This document shows positions 47,001 to 58,256 of a stretch of 64,000 bases of DNA, in pieces (the stretch's first letter is position 1; the number at the start of each line of letters is the position of its first letter). The DNA is from Fennellomyces sp. T-0311 (Eukaryota; Mucoromycota; Mucoromycetes; Mucorales; Lichtheimiaceae), in assembly GCA_025266875.1 (NCBI GenBank), contig JALLLT010000007.1:124001-188000 (forward strand), given 5' to 3'. A program made the position numbers and the translations under genes. The notes beneath the pieces were generated by a model, which ran no database searches, was not told the origin of the DNA, and saw nothing but the letters and a program-made list of their open reading frames with translations.

Positions 47001-48330
47001 CCCTTTCGGGTTTCGCGTCATTGATCCCATTGGATGTTGTAAGTCAAATACAGGTGCCCATTCCCGCATAGACTATTAGAGTGAGGCAGCTGCCCCGACC
47101 GCACACACTCTAGCATTCCGGAAAGTCTGTGCTCAACTCGAAAGAAGAGCAGACATCCAAGGGTGACGCTAGGTAGAGCTCTCATAAGCCGCAGCTTGAA
47201 GTAGACCGGTCTTGAATGCTGTCGGAAGACAGGCTTGGACACCAGGAGGAGACACCAGAGACGGGACACCAGAGACGGGATACCAGAGAGCGCACCACAA
47301 GTGAACACGGTACTCTATGCGGAAGGGTCTGGGAAAGGAATCATAACGGCAAATGGCTGGTCAGACACCATAATGGATCCCAGGAAGTCCTGGTTACGAC
47401 CCGATGTAAGAGCCAGGACACTACCGGTCGGCTGTTGCAACACCTTCATGAGTCCCAGGAGGTAAACGTTTTAGCAAGAACAACAGTTATAATGCAACGA
47501 GATCACTGGTTACGACTCGGCATCGTCAACATGGCGATAAAATGACCCTCACATGAGGTCCAGACCAGAGAGCCGGAACACTGCGGGGAACCCTTGGAAA
47601 CCGGAGCAGGACGACTGCAAAGGGAAAAAAACGGTCAGGACCATAACGATAACGAGAGATTCATACTTGCCTGTGCCATGGCACCAAAGAGCGTCCTGGA
47701 AAGAAAAGCGCGTTGCTGCGAAACAGCCCAAATTTAAAGCAGCTTGCAGTGTCACTCGACCAATAAAAATGCATGGCCCAGTTTCATGGTAGCCAGTGTG
47801 TTAGCCACATGACGGTCTGGGGCCCAACCACCTAAATCGAAAATATACATTGAAGCGCAAGTATCTTTATATTGCGGGTCAAATGTCAAGTAAGTCCTGG
47901 CCCCAGCTGTTCAGCAACCGTCAAGAAGGAGATGTGGGCGCGAAACCGGCCTCGCAACGCGACGGGCAGCGTGTTCGTCGCCACCTTCTTCGGAAGCTGC
48001 CATAAGCAGCAATGTCACCCAGCATTTGGGAACCGTTCCAGATGTTTCCTTCCGACTTTACTTTGTGCCCGTACCAATAAGTTCTTTATTGCTTCATATT
48101 CATTTCAACTTTGTACCCATTCTTCTGTCTTCCTCCTTTTCTCCGCTGCCGGGGAGGTTTTTCTTTAAACAAAACAGACGCGAGCGGGAAGCTGAGAACA
48201 GATATCGCTTTGACGACAACAGGTCAAAGCGACTCATTTCGTGAAAGGGAGCAATGTATCCCACTGAAGTCATCTAAGACTCTACATTATCCTCTTTTCC
48301 TCTATTCTACGTACTTTTATTAAGGTATTA
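44060..48330. other. Repeat-rich, gene-poor region with coding relics
   Basis: No gene could be supported. A broken frame at about 46,380-46,500 (SDELPPYVAYDLVQIDAYAR) has coding character but meets stops. Around 47,240-47,290 there are short tandem GACACCAGAGACGGG repeats. GC content rises at 46.8-48.0 kb relative to the AT-rich flanks, suggesting inserted repeat DNA. Confidence 0.35.
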
Positions 48331-48703
48331 CCGAGTTTATATCAAGCATGAATACTCGGAACAACAAATATCGCCGTACCATGTGCCAAGAATGACGTTA
48401 GAACAGGTTATGCGTAGCGCGGGTCACTTCCCCCCCCGCGCTAAAAGAGCGAGTTCTGGGTCAGACGACAGAACAATCAAGGAAAACCCCCAGTTTCACT
48501 TTGCCTCGGCGCCGTTACCACACTAAACAATGTAGTAGAGCACGATTGATACTTGTAGTGGCGGTTGGCGGGAGCTGGATACTTGAAGACCTCTTCTTAT
48601 GAATTCGAACTTTTTACAGAATGATTTGCTGGCACCGTGTTATGTTTAGGTAGCATGGATCGGCATACTACTAGCGAACTGGTACAAGCTGCGCGTGGGT
48701 TAT
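48331..48703 (+). repeat. Left arm of a long inverted repeat
   Basis: The segment from CCGAGTTTATATC to GCGCGTGGGTTAT matches the reverse complement of 53179-53558. Shared blocks include GAATGACGTTAGAACAGGTT, CAGTTTCACTTT.CCTCGGCG and TGAAGACCTCTTCTTAT. Arms are diverged by substitutions and small indels. Similarity stops abruptly at both ends. Together the arms bound about 4.5 kb containing HET copy 2. Confidence 0.85.
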
Positions 48704-49265
48704 GGCCTGGGTATTTTCTTTTTTTCAATATCCTCTACGACTTTTATGGCAAGTCAGACAATTGCAGCGCTTGAAAAGAGAGGAACGATGACGAACGTTC
48801 ATGATTGAGTAGTATGAAGGTGGTTGTCATTGCCAAAGCAGCTTCACGTGTTCAGCAAACTGATCCAGCTCAATCTCACTGGATGTTCCTACGTCCAAGC
48901 AAGTGTCAAACAAAGATCTACTTTTCCGATATGCGTCATTCGGGCTTAAAAGTGCTATACAGAGTTTGTTGGTAGGTTGGTTAGCTTAATAGTGCAAAGG
49001 TAACTTCTTAAATACGCAAGGTTATTACGAAGAACGCATGTCGAGAACAGGGATGTGGCTGTAGATAGGAAAATTAAAGTAACCCGTTGTCAATAAGCAA
49101 ACAAGGATAAATGATGCATAAGCCATAATCATGTTGTGGATACCACTAGATAATGCGGTCAAAGCTTTTGACATTATAAGTCAGTGCCACACTCAGAATC
49201 CAACTCGACAGCCATATCCCGGGGATTGTTATGATACTGCATACGTATCGAACAAAACATGTGCT

Positions 49266-50903
49266 TTATTTAATATAAAAGTCACGAGTAGAATCGCAGC
49301 CAAGATTGTTGAACATTTTATCCAAAGCTTCTTGTGGGCTGATACGCGGCTCATCACGCTGGAAGTTTTTCAGAAGTATGATACCGATTATTTTGTAAGA
49401 GCCATCGGTCGACCTCATTGCGACTGGCGAGAGATAGATGTTATCAAAGCCAACAATGGCATTGTCGACTGCTCTTGGAATCACACTGTTAAATACGACG
49501 CCCAAAATGACACACTCGTCGCATTCTTCGGTGAGGGAGAGCGGCAACACCGGTGAGAGAAATTGAGCATGGTTGTCTGGTTTGTAATAATGAGCGGAAC
49601 AGCAGTGTGATGAGCTTATCATGGCCCATTGACTCCAATCCAACGCCTCGCTTTCGTCGCCGAAGTCATCCATTGAACTGATCGCTTTATAAAAATTACT
49701 CCTTGCTTTTTCCGCCCGTTCGCTATCTTCGAAGACATCGAAATTATTGTATTTGCGAGGGTGTATGGTGTGGTATCGGCAGCGAATATGTAGCATCATA
49801 TTCTCGTCTATCGTATAGTCGCAATTCTGGTCCAGCGTAGTATCGACTATTGGTCTGTCTGAGTATCCTCCAGCAATGCCTGTCCACGAAGGATGGCCAC
49901 AGGATCCCATAGTCGTCTTAAACATAGGCTTTCCATCCCAAGGATACAGCACCGACCCAAAACACATGAGCGATAAATCTCTTTGGGCCAAGTGTCGGTA
50001 AAATGCGTTCATTGCAGTGGACACGTCGCTGTCGTAATCAACGTCGATGGAAATAATGTCTGCAAAAATGTTGGCCAGCGCAAATATCTTGTCGTGTTCT
50101 TTCGTGCTTGTACGCATGTGCGCGTGACGGAGGACTTGGTTTGCGCTTTTCACTGTACGTTCCTTGAAACCGAGCATCAAATTGGCCAGGTCGTCGTTTT
50201 CCTTTAGTTTACCGCTTTGTTTGATATTAGCAAGAGACCAAAAATGGGTGTTTCGTCCAACAACCAACGTCCGCGTTGACATCATGACTTCTTCCAGTGT
50301 CCAGCTCCGTTGGAACCACAGTGATTTTTGCATTTGATAAGCTGCCTCGCGTTTAGCTTCAGCATACCCACTTACCCAGTTCATACGGTCGAAAGCCTCG
50401 GGATCCTCAATGTAGATTTCGGGGACCAAGGCGACCGTGTAACGCGCGTTGCTGTAAATGAGATGCATTTGCTTGATTTCGCGATGCTTTTCTGCCTTGT
50501 TGGCCTGGTCGATGCAGATCTTGTCGTACCACAAGTATTCAATGTCAAAGTCCTTGCATATCTGCTGGAGGAGCTCGTCGTAGATAACTTCGTGGGTGGC
50601 CCATATGTGTTGTCTATGTCGGAAAAGGTTCGAAACGCTGTGCCGTTCTTTTTCAGTTTTTGTAATTTTATGACGCCCTTCGTCAATCAAGCTGTATTCT
50701 CCATCTGCCTGTTGGTGTTTTTCGCCTGATTGCTCCCAGCAATACGATAGGGTATGGTAGCCGTCAACAGCATCGGTGCCAGGAACCTTTTGCCAGTCGG
50801 AAGTGCGGATGAGCCATGTGGGTCTGAATTCGCCTCCCTTCAAGTTGTACTCGGTAATGTTTGGATCGGCTACTCGTTGCGGTGTGACGTACTCGATATA
50901 CGT
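49266..50903 (-). pseudogene. HET-domain protein, copy 2, start codon changed to ACG
   Basis: This is the inverted duplicate of the HET gene at 10788. The frame is open from just after an in-frame TAG (at the same position as in copy 1) to TAA at 49266, 545 codons counted from the ACG. HET blocks are kept: YHTLSYCWEQSG, YLWYDKICIDQANKAEKHRE, LWFQRSWTLEEVMMS, FALANIFADIIS. Copy 1 starts AAGCATGTATATC. Here the same place reads AAGCACGTATATC, so ATG has become ACG at 50901-50903. The next in-frame ATG lies beyond the first HET block. The protein also has a longer insert after the YCWEQSG block (RHSVSNLFRHRQHIW). Otherwise there is no stop or frameshift. It is either a very young pseudogene or translated from ACG. 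Confidence 0.75.
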
Positions 50904-51033
50904 GCTTGCAGCAGACTATTCTGTGGTTCAAGGGGATAAAACACAAATCTATACGGGACAGTGTAAAGTTGACTCTTGCAAGCACCGGTGAAAAGGACGA
51001 AAGAGAAGGAAAAAGGGGAAGTGGACTTGATTC

Positions 51034-51087
51034 TCTTGGTTTATGTCGCTGTCGTGTAACTCTTGCTTTACGCCACTGTCGTGTAAC
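51034..51087 (-). repeat. Two 27-bp tandem repeats upstream of HET copy 2
   Basis: Two units (51034-51060 and 51061-51087) correspond to the three units before HET copy 1, at the same relative place about 130 bp upstream of the (former) start codon. Confidence 0.85.
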
Positions 51088-51339
51088 GTCGCAGCCAAAC
51101 CCAAACTTTGTCTGACTGCTTTCAGGGTAAGGAACAATGAGCTGTTTTCTGGATTGCCATTCTGGCTGTCGCTCAGCGAATGTGATGAAGTAGAACGACG
51201 GAAGTGAGATCAGTGGGAAAGGTGTCCAGTGTCTGGCTATTATATCGCGGGCGACATAATCTTGACTTCCACAGTCGAACGCCAATCGTGAGGCATGTTA
51301 ACGGTGAATGGATGTTACGATGAACCGCAATTATTTTAA

Positions 51340-53178
51340 CTGGAAGCAGTCGCTCGTCTATGTCAGGCTGAAATTAATTGTGCATCCCAATGGTTTCTCA
51401 TACCCTCTGTTGCTAATACTGATGGATAACCCCTTTTTCAACCGCTCCCTCCTCAAACTTTCTTTGGACAAGTGCCAAAGGAATCTTACTTCCGGAGTGA
51501 TTTACCCAACAGTACGACTTGGAAAGGGATGTTACATATCGGTCATCTATTTGAACGGTCCCTCATACTAACACCAGGATGTTCTAGCTCCTAGTCTCGT
51601 AATGGGGATATGAAGCGCTGTTTACTTAATGACCTTTAGATACACGCGAGCCAAAGCCAACCCAGTTGGTCAAATACTGGTGTCCCTATGGTTTAAACGC
51701 TCGTGAACATGCGAGCAGACCAAGAAAATTAAAACCAGGAGGAAGTAACCAAAGACAGCGCGCTATTGCTTGGATGCAACAATAAGTGCAGATCAAGCCC
51801 TGTACCTTACTTCCACTCGTACAAGCATGAAAGAGCGCAATAAATGCTTTACCAACAATTATCCAAGAAGGATTTGTTGGATCGGATTTAAATCCTCATG
51901 TCGTATTCCCGACATACACCATCATCTATGGTTACATGCTTTTCCTTCGTCCTTGTTTGTGTCCGTTATTATTGCGGCATCAGCACCTGTACAGCTATTG
52001 ATTGCTCTATTTACTTGCGAGCGCAACCGTGTAGGCAAGTTACTATGTAAGTACACTTCGTGACGATGTTGAACCGATATGTGTTATCCGATAGGAAATA
52101 TCTCCTATTATTATCATCTGTGGTTGTTTCACCACACCTGCCACGCACTTCATCCAATGTCATCGAACTGAGGGGTGCTTCAAGGACAAACCGTAATGGC
52201 TTACCTACCACGATAACCCGTGGCAAGTCCTGAACAAAGGCTCTGCCGTGGCTATGCCATGGGATCAAGGTCTTCCTAGTACGGTCGGCGCTCCTGGTGG
52301 TCAGTTGCAGCAATGCAATGGCCGTGATTCATCATCCATCACTTGCCAGCGCACCAATGCACCGGATCTGGGAGGACACCCGCGACTCCAAAAATGCTGC
52401 GGTACGAGGCTCTGAGCGGCGTAGTGGTGCTGGCAGCTTGGTTTGTATATACTATTGTAACTGGGTAGACGCTGGAAAAATGGTAGGGGATACCACCAAG
52501 CAGCCTCCAAAAAAGGCGCCAAATATATATATATATATATTTGTATCATTAGGTGGGGCCATCAGAATAAAGCACATGGAGTACTGGCGTGGTTTATGTC
52601 AAATACGCTTGTCAAACTGTTAATTGGGCTCATGCACAATAAGCATCTGTTTCCAAGCTGGACCTTGTGGTCGCTACCGGTCAATTTGGCTTAACTCCAA
52701 ATTCACCCAATCATCACTACTGGCTCTCAGTCAACCAAAAGGCTCGACTTCAAACTTGGAGCACGTGGCGGGAATTTTCTTTACTGAAAGGGTAACATCA
52801 AGACCGATTTAAGCACAACGAATCTCGAAATTGCTTCATGGCAATGGGAGCCAACTCAAGATTTCATTGTAGCTACAGGACGAGAAGCAAAGCATTCGCT
52901 GTTGCTGCCACGTACCGAGGGAACATAGTTTTTTGATTATGGTGTCCAGGTTACCGGTTGATTGCGCTATATCGAGCAAATCAAAGGGGTCCCAGGGTGA
53001 AACACATCAGGGGTATCACGGGACAAGCAAACACATTCCATCCGTGGTCCATAACAACTCTCGGGCCTCGTTACACTCCATCTTTTTCTGCAAAAACAAG
53101 GCGTATGCGATCGTTCCAGAAGGGTATCAAGGAGAAAGCACCATATTTTCAAGTATGCACAAGCAGCTTCACTGTCGT
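51340..53178. other. Interior of the inverted-repeat segment; no supported gene
   Basis: Short frames only. An (AT)n run lies at about 52,523-52,541. Composition is more GC-rich than the rest of the window, like the 46.8-48.0 kb stretch. No transposase or retroelement domain could be recognised. Confidence 0.35.
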
Positions 53179-53558
53179 ATAACCCACGCGCAGATTATGC
53201 CAGTCCGCTAGTAGTACGCCGATCTATGTAACCCAAACCTTCTGTAAAAAGCTCAAATTAATAAGAAGAGGTCTTCAGGCATGCAGCGGTCTCCATGGAG
53301 ACATCCAACTGCCATTCAAAGTATCAGTCATGCTATACTACGTTGATTAGTGTGGCAACGGCGCCGAGGTAAAGTGAAACTGGGCGCTTTGCTTGAGCCT
53401 GATTGTTCTGTCGCCTAGTCCAGAGCTCTTATTTTTTTTGAGGGGGGGGGTAAGGGTGACCCGCGCTCGGTGCTACGTATAACCTGTTCTAACGTCATTC
53501 TTGGCACAGGATACGCCGATGTTTGCTGTTCGGGTACTCATGCTGGATATAAACTCGG
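53179..53558 (-). repeat. Right arm of the long inverted repeat
   Basis: Reverse complement of the left arm at 48331-48703. It carries a run of eight or nine G next to eight T at 53,425-53,450, where the left arm has a C run (read in its own orientation). Confidence 0.85.
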
Positions 53559-53674
53559 CGTGCCAACGAACAATCATCGGACCATCACCCCACTCGTCTC
53601 GGTCTATGTCCGTCAAAACGAACAAAGATTCATGTCATATGATTTGGCAAGAGTAGCTGATATTTTGTTACCGG

Positions 53675-54300
53675 GGGCGATCAAACAACGAGAACACCAG
53701 AGAAATCGCTTTAACCAGGGCTTCCAGTGTGTTCATTAAGGGCAAGCTTCAAATAGTTCACGGGATCTCGCTCGAAAACATCATAAACCGAACGCCACGA
53801 TTGTATCAAACGTATTTCTGGAAAAACCAGTCGACACACAAAAAGACGACTTGATTGGGCAGGGCTAGAACGGATACGGATTGTACTTTATTAGGATAAA
53901 ATCGCACCAATGTAAGCAGCAAGTGGCAAAAACAGCGCGTTGATCAAGTAGTAAGCGCGCAGAGCATGTGGGAAAAAAGCAATGACTTCATTGAACCGAG
54001 ACCCTGAGTGACCGTCACCAACAGGAACGGGTCACTTGAACAACAAGCCAATTAAAAGGCCTTCTTCAGAAAACCATTCAGGTTTTTTTTTCGTTCTCTT
54101 GTTTGATTGGGTTCATGGGCCACCAAGCCCCACTTGCGATCCCCCCGGAAGCAGCTCCTCCACTGCGCAGCTTCCAGTACTTATTCGGATTTCCATGCAA
54201 TTAAGCAAAACCAGACAAAGAGCAAGGGGAGGCACGTCCCTTCAATCTGTTGATGCCATCATCTTACAGGAGACCCAGGTGGTTTGAAAGAAAGAAAAAA
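53675..54300 (+). repeat. Dispersed direct repeat, copy A
   Basis: About 620 bp matching 58257-58890 in the same orientation, with shared blocks such as CCGAACGCCACGATTGTA, CCAATGTAAGCAGCAAG and AAGGCCTTCTTCAGAAAACC. It may be an LTR, a promoter-type repeat or the 5' part of an element. Coding potential is low in both copies. Confidence 0.8.
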
Positions 54301-54431
54301 AAAGCTGCCGATTCTGACCTCCTTTTATATCTTTTTGAAAGCGAGCAGTCCCCTTTTTTTCACATGCAGCACAGTCACCCAGGCTATGACGTTTTACAGC
54401 CTCAGCAACAGGCCATGACCCACAGCAAACG

Positions 54432-54866
54432 GTGTGCAAGAGGAATAAGACACTGTGTGGCTTGAGAGGTAGCTTTTTTTGTTGCTGGTCTTCGTTGCTG
54501 ATCCACACTACTGTCATACCGACAAGTCCGCTTGACGATGTACAGTGCACAGACCTCTCTTTGTCCACGCCGGCTGAACCGATTATCCCTGCATTAACTG
54601 CGATTTGTGGGTTGGGTCCCATTTCAGAAAGTGCGACGACGAATAACGCAAAACGTACTGATCAGTTCTCAGAACGGACGCCTTTACTATCGGAAACCGT
54701 CTTTTCCGCATCGAATGAGCCCAAAAGCAAGCAAATCGATTTTTTCATGTATATAGCGTTTTTCTGGGCAGTGGGCCATTGCACTTCTTGCTGGCAGTGG
54801 ACCCTCACGTTAAATTCCATAAGCAACCCTGACCAACCCTTCAGTCAGGCAGTGTTGCTATCGTAA
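54432..54866 (+). CDS. Possible membrane-protein N-terminal relic
   Basis: A plus-strand frame of 144 codons with a polar region ending SERTPLLSETVFSASNEP and a hydrophobic segment FFMYIAFFWAVGHCTSCW. This recalls the cytosolic N-terminus and first helix of a transporter, but nothing follows. It sits next to repeat copy A. It could be a truncated gene carried with the repeat. Not identified. Confidence 0.2.
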   Translation: MCKRNKTLCGLRGSFFCCWSSLLIHTTVIPTSPLDDVQCTDLSLSTPAEPIIPALTAICGLGPISESATTNNAKRTDQFSERTPLLSETVFSASNEPKSKQIDFFMYIAFFWAVGHCTSCWQWTLTLNSISNPDQPFSQAVLLS

Positions 54867-55175
54867 CAGAGCCTGTCAGGATGTAGGTAGGCAACGTAAG
54901 CGGATTTGTAACCTGCTGGGCGGCTGACTTTGGTTCCTCCCATCCCCACGCACTCATCCAAAGTGAAACGTTCGCTGTCCCCTTGTCTCGCCGGCGCATC
55001 GGAAAAATTATTCAAGGCTTGATAGGTGTTTACAGACCCAACTGATGCATTCACGCATTGTTTCAAGTACTTGGTGTAGCGAAAAATGTCAAATTCATGC
55101 GGGATAAAATTTTAACCAAGTCCGTGCTCTTCCCTTCTCTCCTTTCTTCCTCATTTTTTTTATTCTGTTTTAAAC

Positions 55176-56564
55176 ATGTCTCAAGAACAAGTGCCACAAT
55201 TAACACACGAGATGCAGCAGCTCCATGAGAAGATTGACCTAATGAGAGAGGAACAACACGAACTACGCCGTGCCGTTGACAATCGCGATCATAGTGCAGG
55301 ATCTGCTGAGCCAACTGCTCCAGGTGCTTCTCGCTCCGATCCGCCCATGGCCCCTGCAAACGTGATTCCAGCCCCGGAACCGCGAATCGTTAACGGCAAA
55401 CAGCAAAACAAGCCAAATGGCGAGGACCTTAAGCGATTGCTCATCAACCCTGATAACACTCTTCCTGCCCATCAGGTGAAGTCAGCTTTCGGTTCAATCA
55501 GAAAATTCAGAGCTCGTACCGTCAAAACGATTCTTGAGCAATTACGAGGCACGGAGTACGAGACAAGTACCTGGAGCGACATTCCGTGGAGTTGCATACG
55601 AGATGAAGTTAGCGTTTTCGAACATCTGGTAGAAGATCAAACAGGCATCCCCATTCGAAGCTGTGAAGGCAATTGGGCATCCATGCATTGGTTAGGTATG
55701 TCATGGAATAAAAAGTCCGGTTATCGACGCAGAACTGCTGAGAGACGAGCGAACGAACGGTACTACTTTTATTATTGTGCTATGTAAGTGACAAGTTGGC
55801 AGTAATCATGCGAATGTTAGTCCTACAACGCCGGAGCCTATGCCACGCGCTCCACCCGCTGAGGAATCTTCGTCTTCAAGCGAGTAAGCGTGTAGTTTGA
55901 GGATGGGTGGATAGTACCATACCAAAGAATGGTATTGCTAAAAGCTATATGTAGCACGATGAGGTATGGGTCGAGATTGACGAGGTAAAAGTACTGACGG
56001 TGGATGCATGAGAGGTTTTGGAGCAAAAGTATGCCGTGGCTAATAACTATGTGTAATAGCGCTACCCAAGACGAACGCTCCTCGAGGTAAGTGTGGGTTT
56101 GAAACAGGTCCAGGGTGAAGCAAATTACGATTGTATATTGCAGCACGAGCTATATGCCGGAAACGCCAAGGTAAGAAGCTAGGTCGAGGATGGATGAATG
56201 TGGCTAATAGTTGTATATGATAGTTCGAGTCATCGCGATGAATCGTCGAGGTACGTAGGGATTTGGACTGGATTGGTTCAATATTGTGAAAAGAGAAAGC
56301 CTAATATATACTCAATAGATATACAGAAAACGATTCGGATTCTGCGGATCAACGGTAATAAGCTCGACCAATGTGGATTATCCACTGCTTAACAATTCTC
56401 ATGGAAAACGACAAAGGTAACAACATATTTCAGTGTTTCTCCAAGATACTCATAGTAATTGTTTTAGAGTTATCAAGCAACATAACGCACGAAATGCCCA
56501 GAACGCAGGATCAGCACGACGATCGGAGCGGATCCGGAGACCATCCACAAGACACGATGACTGA
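55176..56564 (+). CDS. Unknown protein with a serial microexon array
   Basis: A large first exon (55176-55783) is followed by exons 55821-55883, 55955-55963, 56060-56086, 56144-56170, 56224-56250, 56319-56354 and 56468-56564, 297 aa in all. Exons 2-7 measure 63, 9, 27, 27, 27 and 36 nt. Every one is a multiple of 3 and all joins are phase 2. The exon-1 part has a coiled-coil start (LTHEMQQLHEKIDLMREEQH), a Pro/Ala linker, and a helical core with FGSIRKFRARTVKTILEQLR and CEGNWASMHWLGMSWNKKSG. The array encodes Ser-rich nine-residue units (ATQDERSSS, TSYMPETPS, SSHRDESSR). The end is basic (ARRSERIRRPSTRHDD). Exon 3 could instead be 30 nt (to 55984), and the last exon could be read in another frame. 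No family recognised; nuclear localisation is plausible. Confidence 0.62.
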
Positions 56565-56750
56565 AGGAACAAGCAAAGAGACATGTCATGGCACCAAATG
56601 GTACTTCAGAGCGAAACAAAAATCGCGGGCTGCGTGGGATATGGGTTAAGTATAAGAGGTAGAACATGGGAGATGGATGTAGAAGATGGGATATAGAATG
56701 TGGATATGAGAGATGGGTGATGCGACACTATATAATTGGACTATATAATA

Positions 56751-57515
56751 GGGGAGTTCAGTGAACTTCCATAAAATCATAAATATAAAAAAGCCGATTT
56801 TCCGAAGGGACGTGGTTGGGTAGTGAAATTCCGACAGTTTATGTTTATGTTTATGGCATCGTTTATGTTCATGACACTTTGAAATCGTCATAAAGAAGGC
56901 GACAATCATAAAAAGTGTCATAAAATGTAATTGTGGGTGGGCGAAATGAGCGGATGTTGACTGTGTTACCAAGGGGCTGAGATGAATGACAGAAGCACTC
57001 CGCACACTATGCAAGCCAAGGTGAATCACATAGCTATCGCTATGACCATCGCATTGTAGGCAATGACTACAAAGCTATTGATGTGCGGATCAGGAACATC
57101 AGAATTAAGGTTGAAAAATGCTTTGATATTGATGACGTTGACAAACAGATTGAGCCTGCAGCGTTAGATAATGATGATTATGATCAAGAGGATTTTGACA
57201 AGAGTTATGAGATGCAGATACTGGAGGAGACACACCATTTAACAATTGAAAAGATACAGAACTAGCAGGCAAGTGTAGCAAATGGATAACAGAAGTGCAA
57301 TTTGTTAATGCAAGCTGCCAACAAGCTTCCTTACCTGAGTTTAAACAGGAAATATTGCGTAACCACATCTTGACAGATGCATTTTTTATGATTATTATGG
57401 CAGAAGTTTATGTCGGGGGCATTCAGTGGGTTCTCAGTGACATAAAAATCTCATTGGGCACCGGCAAATCTTGATTTTTATGTTTGTGATTTTATGGAAG
57501 TTCACTGAACTCCCC
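56751..57515. mobile_element. TA-flanked terminal-inverted-repeat element, 765 bp
   Basis: Flanked by TA (56749-56750 and 57516-57517). Ends are inverted repeats starting GGGGAGTTCAGTGAACTTCC and continuing through ATAAAATCA.AAA for over 30 bp. Each end contains the palindrome GTTCACTGAAC or its equivalent. Internal sequence repeats TTTATGTTTATG and its complement near both ends. The only internal frame (57083-57265, acidic, with DIDDVDKQIEPAALDNDDY) has no transposase motif. It is a non-autonomous element of a type different from the CAGTG elements. It begins 186 bp after the microexon gene. Confidence 0.85.
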
Positions 57516-57689
57516 TAATAGTTATATGCTTGGCAGCTCTTGACAAAGTTTATAGCAAATACCTCGGCTAAATTTCGTGACAAAGATACACTTCATGGTA
57601 ACCGTCTAGTGGCATACTTTCCCGTAATTGAAATCAAGGCACATGGAAAAAAAGAGTGGTTCCGCAAAGCTAAAATGGCGATATTTTAT

Positions 57690-58022
57690 TGAAGTGAATC
57701 GACGGTACAAAGAATGAAAAGAGACTTATAAAAGTATCTTTGAAGTTTCGGATATGCCTTATTGAATGCAACGCTCTATGCTTTTATATCTTTTTGTGTA
57801 TTTAATCAGCGATGGAAGTTTAGATAGTGTCTCGTCTTCAGAATTGCATGAATGGATGGAAGATGTATAGGATCCTTTCCTTTGTTCTGATCATGCGGAT
57901 CTGAGGATGTCTTTGACATCCGCCATGCAGTGTAATGACCGCATTGCTACATTGGAGTCAATTCCATGTCCTGTTGAGTTTATCTCATTCGTTCATACGG
58001 TGTAATCCTTAATCCTTGATCT
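57690..58022 (-). repeat. Dispersed LTR-like repeat, copy B (inverted to copy A)
   Basis: Reverse complement of 31745-32055, with an extra ~15-20 bp near 57,735 relative to copy A. It shows the same order of motifs: GATAAACTCAACAGGACATG, GGCGGATGTCAAAGACA, then AGATATAAAAGCAT. Confidence 0.7.
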
Positions 58023-58256
58023 GGTTCTACCGATCATGTAGGGCAAACCCGTTAACTCGGTCGCAGATTTTCGGTTTCTTTGACAATACGTATGACAAGA
58101 TCATATGAAACTCGGTGATAATATGAATATTCAGGGCTATTACGCAAAGCATTCGTCTTCCCGGTCCCGACTTATCATTAGTATAAACAGTGAGTAACTT
58201 CCACAATAGAACAACAATGAATGCTTTGGTCTCGTCAAGCGATACCACATTATGTA

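Noticed and set aside
50764..51285. Minus-strand 173-codon frame upstream of HET copy 2
   Set aside because: It runs through the promoter repeats and out of frame into the HET gene. The equivalent region of copy 1 does not keep this frame open.
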